Shown here piece by piece: positions 5,268 through 8,793 of a DNA stretch of 8,793 bases (positions are counted from its first letter, which is position 1; each line of letters starts with the position of its first letter). The translations under genes were made by a program, and so were the position numbers. The stretch comes from Actinomycetospora sp. (lineage in GTDB: Bacteria > Actinomycetota > Actinomycetes > Mycobacteriales > Pseudonocardiaceae): positions 1-8,793 of the forward strand of contig JAICLN010000172.1 in NCBI GenBank assembly GCA_025925615.1, given 5' to 3'. The notes under the pieces were generated by a model, which saw nothing but the letters and a program-made list of their open reading frames with translations, ran no database searches and had not been told where the DNA came from.

Positions 5268-5285
5268 CGGACCCTATCGGCGTGC
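5268..5285. repeat. Direct repeat copy B (upstream of the enoyl-CoA hydratase-family gene)
   Basis: CGGACCCTATCGGCGTGC matches copy A at 4093-4111 except for one missing C. It lies in the 229-bp divergent region between the enoyl-CoA hydratase-family gene and the MarR gene. A weaker shared element, CTGACGT, follows each copy at different distances (4132 and 5319). Confidence 0.6.
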
Positions 5286-5402
5286 TGAATTCGATCCTGT
5301 GTCTGCGATGCGACACCGCTGACGTTCGCGCCCCGCCGGGTGACTCCGGGATCACATCTCCCCGACCGGGTAGCCGACTGGCACGACCGCGCAGGGTGGG
5401 TG

Positions 5403-5434
5403 CATAGTTGTAGCGACCAAGCGATTGTACGGAG
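5403..5434 (+). promoter_or_regulatory. Probable promoter/operator and ribosome binding site of the marR-MFS operon
   Basis: CATAGT at 5403-5408 is a fair -10 element, with CTGGCA at 5378-5383 as a poor, widely spaced -35. Just after it, TTGTA occurs at 5408-5412 and again at 5425-5429, and AGCGA at 5412-5416 and 5420-5424. These repeated words between promoter and start would be a natural place for MarR autorepression, though no clean palindrome is present. GGAG at 5431-5434, six bases before the ATG at 5441, is the ribosome binding site. The ribosome binding site is well supported; the promoter and operator parts are inference. Confidence 0.4.
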
Positions 5435-5440
5435 CACGCA

Positions 5441-5980
5441 ATGAACACAGCGGTCGGCGCTCGTCCCGGACCCTCGATCCCCGAGGGGGCTGATCAGCGC
5501 TGGGTGACCTCGGACCGGATCGGCCTGCAGCTCGTCCGGTTGATCCGCCTCATGGAGCGCAAGCGGCTGTCCAAGGTGGGCAACACCACCGACAACGGCG
5601 TCGAGCGCGCCGCCTACGTCCTGCTGGCCCGGCTCGTCATCGAGGGGCCGCACCGCTCGAACGCGCTCGCCGAGGCGGTCCACTCCGACCCCTCGACCGT
5701 CAGCAGGCAGATCGCCGCCCTCGTCCGGATCGGGTACGTCGAGCGACGCCCCGACCCCGCCGACGGCCGCGCGTGCCTGCTGGCCGCGACCGACGAGGGC
5801 CACCGGGTGTTCGAGGCCAACCGCGACCTCCGCAACCGCGAGATCAGCCGGATCACGGACGACTGGGACGAGGTCGACCGCGAGCGGCTCGTCGACCTGA
5901 TGGACCGGTTCACCACCGCCCTCGAGAGCCACCACCCCCACGACGTCCCCGCCCCCCAGGGCGCGGAGGAGGACCGATGA
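5441..5980 (+). CDS. MarR-family transcriptional regulator
   Basis: A 179-residue winged helix-turn-helix protein, predicted to bind DNA as a dimer and to be released by small-molecule ligands. The N-terminal dimerisation helix is at about 24-43. The HTH lies at about 72-98, with recognition helix SDPSTVSRQIAALVRIGYV (82-100). The wing contains the conserved D-x-x-D-G-R signature (RRPDPADGRACLL, 102-114), and a C-terminal helix (about 147-164) completes the dimer domain. The first 20 residues and last 15 are extra, low-complexity extensions. The ATG at 5441 has GGAG six bases upstream. Its TGA overlaps the transporter's ATG (ATGA at 5977-5980), so the two genes are translationally coupled. 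By analogy with EmrR/MarR-type pairs it probably represses its own operon and responds to a substrate of the pump; the ligand is unknown. A perfect palindrome GCTGATCAGC lies within its first 60 bases (5489-5498). Confidence 0.93.
   Translation: MNTAVGARPGPSIPEGADQRWVTSDRIGLQLVRLIRLMERKRLSKVGNTTDNGVERAAYVLLARLVIEGPHRSNALAEAVHSDPSTVSRQIAALVRIGYVERRPDPADGRACLLAATDEGHRVFEANRDLRNREISRITDDWDEVDRERLVDLMDRFTTALESHHPHDVPAPQGAEEDR
5965..5972 (+). promoter_or_regulatory. Ribosome binding site of the transporter gene, inside marR
   Basis: GGAGGAGG ends four bases before the ATG at 5977 and lies within the last codons of the MarR gene. It fixes the transporter start although the same frame stays open from before 5773. 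Confidence 0.75.
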
Positions 5981-8772
5981 GCACCACGACCGCGTCGGAC
6001 GCGGCGGTCGGGACCCCGGTCGGCACGAGATCCGCGCCGACCGCGAGCGGCGGGTTCACCCACCGCCAGATCCTGACGATCCTGTCCGGGCTCATGCTCG
6101 GCATGTTCCTGGCCGCCCTGGACCAGAACATCGTCTCCACGTCGATCCGCACCATCGCGGACGACCTCAACGGCCTGAACCTGCAGGCCTGGGCCACGAC
6201 GGCCTACCTGATCACGGCGACCATCTCGACGCCGCTCTACGGCAAGCTCTCCGACCTCTACGGGCGCAAGCCGTTCTTCCTGTTCGCCATCGGCGTCTTC
6301 GTCATCGGGTCGGTGCTGTGCACCTTCTCGACGTCGATGTACGAGCTCGCCGCATTCCGCGCCCTCCAGGGCCTCGGCGCCGGCGGTCTCATGAGCCTCG
6401 CGCTCACGATCATCGGGGACATCGTCCCGCCCCGGGAGCGCGCCCGGTACCAGGGCTACTTCCTGGCGGTGTTCGGGACGTCGAGCGTGATCGGCCCGGT
6501 CGTCGGCGGCTTCTTCGCCGGCACCACCTCGATCATCGGGATCGACGGCTGGCGCTGGGTGTTCCTCGTGAACGTCCCGATCGGCATCCTCGCGTTCACC
6601 GTCGTGTGGCGGGTCCTGAACCTGCCCCACAGCCGCCGTGAGCACCGCATCGACTGGCCGGGCGCCTCGGCGCTCGCCATCACCCTGGTGCCGCTGCTGA
6701 TCGTCGCCGAGCAGGGCCAGAGCTGGGGCTGGGGCTCCGGCGCCGCGATCCTCTGCTACGCGATCGGCGTGGTCGGGCTCGTCGGGTTCATCCTGTCCGA
6801 GCGCGCGTACGGCGACGACGCCCTGCTGCCGCTGCGGCTCTTCCGCAACGGCGTCTTCTCCCTGACGACGGTCATCGCGGTCATCACCGGCATCGGCATG
6901 TTCGGCGGCATCGCGATCGTCCCGCAGTACCTGCAGATCGTCGGCGGGTCGAGCCCGACGCGGGCCGGCCTCGAGATGATCCCGCTGGTCGGCGGGATGA
7001 TGGTCGCCTCGATCATCTCCGGTCAGCTGACCAGCCGCACCGGGCGCTACAAGGTCTTCCCGGTGATCGGCCTCGGGCTGATGACCGCGGGGATGCTGCT
7101 CTTCCACTTCCTGCTGCACGCGGACACGCCGTACTGGCAGGTCGCGCTCCTCATGGTCGTGTTCGGCCTCGGGCTCGGGAACTGCATGCAGACCCTGGTC
7201 CTCGCCGTGCAGAATGCGGTGCCGGCCTCCGACATGGGCGTCGCGACGGCCTCGGCCACGTTCTTCCGGCAGATGGGCGGCACGCTCGGCGTCTCGGTGT
7301 TCCTGTCGATCCTGTTCTCCACGGTCGGCGGGTACATCGCCTCGGCGTTCCGGACCGCGGCGGCGACGCCGTCGTTCCAGGCCGCGCTGGCCGACCCGGC
7401 CGTCGCGTCGAACCCCGTCAACGCCGCCGCCGTGAACCCGGCGACCGGCGCCGCCCAGATCGTGCAGGACTCCTCGGTGCTGCAGCGGATGGACCAGCGG
7501 CTCGCCGAGCCGTTCCTGCAGGGGTACTCGCAGTCGATGGACCTGGTGTTCCTGGTCGCCGGGTGCGTGATCTTCGTGGGCTTCGTGCTCATCTGGTTCC
7601 TCAAGGAGGTCCCGCTGCGCACGACGTCGGGCATCCAGGCCCGCGAGGCGGAGCAGGCCGCTCCCGGCAGCGGTCCCGGGTCGGTCGACGCGGCCGCCGA
7701 GGTGACCGGCCCGGGGCGCGGCGCGCTCGACGTCCCGGTCTCCGCCGCCCCGGTCGGCGCGGCGGGTGCCGCGGGCACCGATGGCATGGTCCGCCTCGCC
7801 CGTCCCGACGGGGCACGGCCGTCGCCGACGCCCCGCGGCACCGGTCACGGCCGCCACGAGGCGACGGAGATCCCCGAGTGGCACGGTGACTCGGTCGTGC
7901 TCGGCACGCTGGCCGACACCACCGACCCGGTCGACGGCGACAGCGGACGGCCGGTCGACGGCTCGCTCGTCGGGGTCCCCATGGCCCTGCACGCCCTCGA
8001 CGGCACCGTCGTCGACCGCACGTTCTCCGCGGCCGACGGTTCGTTCCGCCTGCACGCCCCCGGGCCCGGCAGCTACGTCGTGCTCGCCAACCCCGGGGTG
8101 CACCGGCCGCACGCCGAGCTCGTCGCCCTCGACGGGGTGCCGGTCCGCCGGCGGTTCGCGCTGCGGCGGGCGACCCCGGTCGGCGGGTCGGTGCGCGACG
8201 TCGAGGACACGCCGGTGGTCGGCGCCTCGGTGACCGTCACCGACGCCGGCGGCGGGGTCCGGGCGGTTCGCCGCACGGGCACGGACGGCACGTGGGAGTG
8301 CCCGGAGCTCGAGCCGGGCTCCTACACCGTCGCGGTCCTGGCCCCCGGCCGGGAGCCGGTGGCCGAGCGGCTCGTCGTCGCGGAGCCCACGCCCGCGGGC
8401 CGTCGGGCCACCCGCCACGACGTCCGCGTCCCGGTGGTGCGCCACGAGGTGCACGGACGGGTCCTGTCGGCGTCCGGGCGGGCCGTGACCGAGTCGCTCG
8501 TCGTCCTCATGGGCGCCGACGGCCGGGTCGTGGCGTCCACCGTCACCGACACCGCCGGGTACTTCGCGGTCGACGGCCTGACCGAGGGCCGCTACCTGCT
8601 CACCGCGAGCGGCTACGCCCCGGTGACCGCGCAGGTGACCGTGGCCCGCGACACCGGGGAACCGGTCGAGCTCGTCGTCGAGCCCCCGACGCCGGCGGTC
8701 CCGTCGGCGCTCGACGGCCCGACGATCACCGACCTCGACGCCGGGACGACGCCGCTGCCGGCGGTTCGCTGA
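5977..8772 (+). CDS. DHA2-family MFS drug transporter fused to three C-terminal beta-sandwich repeats
   Basis: A 931-residue protein in two parts. Residues 1-545 are a 14-helix, proton-driven MFS exporter of the DHA2 (EmrB/QacA) type. TM1 ends in the family signature LDQNIVSTSIRTIADDL (about 48-64), motif A GKLSDLYGRKP is at 89-99, and the antiporter motif C segment VIGPVVGG is at 171-178. Helices follow to TM14 at about 522-543, with the large external loop before TM14 usual for this family. After a roughly 90-residue Gly/Pro/Ala-rich linker come three repeats (about 638-707, 735-801, 825-890) ending in the pattern TDxxGxxxxxxLxPGxYxxxxxxxG, as in carboxypeptidase-regulatory-like or CnaB-like domains. 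The plain exporter would be about 550 residues, so the tail nearly doubles it. The reading frame and codon bias are continuous, so this is not a frameshift artefact. Co-translated with MarR. Substrate unknown. Confidence 0.92.
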   Translation: MSTTTASDAAVGTPVGTRSAPTASGGFTHRQILTILSGLMLGMFLAALDQNIVSTSIRTIADDLNGLNLQAWATTAYLITATISTPLYGKLSDLYGRKPFFLFAIGVFVIGSVLCTFSTSMYELAAFRALQGLGAGGLMSLALTIIGDIVPPRERARYQGYFLAVFGTSSVIGPVVGGFFAGTTSIIGIDGWRWVFLVNVPIGILAFTVVWRVLNLPHSRREHRIDWPGASALAITLVPLLIVAEQGQSWGWGSGAAILCYAIGVVGLVGFILSERAYGDDALLPLRLFRNGVFSLTTVIAVITGIGMFGGIAIVPQYLQIVGGSSPTRAGLEMIPLVGGMMVASIISGQLTSRTGRYKVFPVIGLGLMTAGMLLFHFLLHADTPYWQVALLMVVFGLGLGNCMQTLVLAVQNAVPASDMGVATASATFFRQMGGTLGVSVFLSILFSTVGGYIASAFRTAAATPSFQAALADPAVASNPVNAAAVNPATGAAQIVQDSSVLQRMDQRLAEPFLQGYSQSMDLVFLVAGCVIFVGFVLIWFLKEVPLRTTSGIQAREAEQAAPGSGPGSVDAAAEVTGPGRGALDVPVSAAPVGAAGAAGTDGMVRLARPDGARPSPTPRGTGHGRHEATEIPEWHGDSVVLGTLADTTDPVDGDSGRPVDGSLVGVPMALHALDGTVVDRTFSAADGSFRLHAPGPGSYVVLANPGVHRPHAELVALDGVPVRRRFALRRATPVGGSVRDVEDTPVVGASVTVTDAGGGVRAVRRTGTDGTWECPELEPGSYTVAVLAPGREPVAERLVVAEPTPAGRRATRHDVRVPVVRHEVHGRVLSASGRAVTESLVVLMGADGRVVASTVTDTAGYFAVDGLTEGRYLLTASGYAPVTAQVTVARDTGEPVELVVEPPTPAVPSALDGPTITDLDAGTTPLPAVR
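7888..8649 (+). repeat. Three degenerate protein-level domain repeats in the transporter tail
   Basis: The units lie at about 7888-8097, 8179-8379 and 8449-8649. Each has a Gly-x-Val or Gly-x-Leu opening strand, a 'G-A-S-V' or 'V-P-M-A' type strand, and the turn SAADGSFRLHAPGPGSYVV, TGTDGTWECPELEPGSYTV or TVTDTAGYFAVDGLTEGRYLL. They are clear at protein level but diverged in DNA, so the duplication is old. Confidence 0.75.
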
Positions 8773-8793
8773 CCGGCGCCGCTGCTCCGCGCC

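Noticed and set aside
4093..5285. Flanking direct repeats as the ends of a mobile element
   Set aside because: No transposase or integrase lies between them, there are no terminal inverted repeats, and 18-19 bp is too long for a usual target-site duplication.
5210..5407. 65-codon plus-strand open frame in the divergent promoter region
   Set aside because: There is no ribosome binding site and no codon bias, it overlaps promoter-like sequence, and the product is unrecognisable.
5212..5448. 79-residue N-terminal extension of the enoyl-CoA hydratase-family protein
   Set aside because: It lies in intergenic DNA with AT-richer third positions and no crotonase similarity; the normal family length is reached from the ATG at 5211.
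4355..5941. 528-codon minus-strand open frame across the enoyl-CoA hydratase-family and MarR genes
   Set aside because: It is out of frame with the crotonase protein and antisense to MarR; the translation has no recognisable domain and is Arg/Ala-rich.
5614..8454. 946-codon open frame on the minus strand opposite the transporter
   Set aside because: Its translation is Arg/Asp/His/Glu-rich low complexity typical of the antisense of a GC-biased gene. The plus-strand frame has clear MFS motifs and continuous codon bias.

Overview
The window is very GC-rich DNA (well above 70% G+C by eye, with almost all codon third positions G or C). It carries an F420-dependent luciferase-like oxidoreductase, a MaoC dehydratase, a thiolase, and a 14-helix drug transporter paired with a MarR regulator. 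This combination points to a high-GC actinobacterium. A Pseudonocardiales-type genome (Pseudonocardia/Actinomycetospora-like) is my best guess, but the sequence alone does not prove the genus. I see no tRNA, rRNA, CRISPR array, integrase or transposase.

Layout. (1) 1-813, plus strand: the 3' part of a gene for a Pro/Ala/Gly-rich, single-pass membrane protein with a Ser/Thr/Pro-rich outer tail; its start lies outside the window. (2) 825-1283, minus strand: a small hotdog-fold acyl-CoA thioesterase, convergent with gene 1 and divergent from gene 3 across only 29 bp. (3) 1313-4075, plus strand: a tight three-gene run of Rv3520c-type F420-dependent oxidoreductase, HtdZ/Rv0130-like MaoC dehydratase and acetyl-CoA acetyltransferase. 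The gaps are 26 and 16 bp. (4) 4076-4395: a 320-bp intergenic stretch with a 12-bp palindrome, hexamer and 11-mer tandem repeats that form a dense G-run tract, and several hairpins. (5) 4396-5211, minus strand: an enoyl-CoA hydratase/isomerase-family protein lacking one of the two classical catalytic glutamates. (6) 5212-5440: a 229-bp divergent promoter region. (7) 5441-8772, plus strand: a MarR regulator overlapping by 4 bp (ATGA) a 931-residue DHA2-type MFS transporter whose C-terminus carries three tandem carboxypeptidase-regulatory-like/CnaB-like beta-sandwich repeats.

How the genes may work together. Genes 2-5 look like an acyl-CoA metabolism neighbourhood: hydration or dehydration, isomerisation, thiolysis and thioester hydrolysis, plus a deazaflavin-dependent redox step. 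Rv3520c relatives are associated with lipid/steroid catabolism in mycobacteria, but the substrate cannot be read from this window. Genes 7a and 7b form a classic self-contained efflux module in which the MarR protein probably represses its own operon and is released by a transported compound.

Most of the window is ordinary actinobacterial housekeeping or accessory metabolism. The items most worth a second look are the transporter with three fused beta-sandwich repeats predicted to lie in the cytoplasm, the G-run tract after the thiolase gene, and an 18-19-bp direct repeat that flanks the enoyl-CoA hydratase-family gene.
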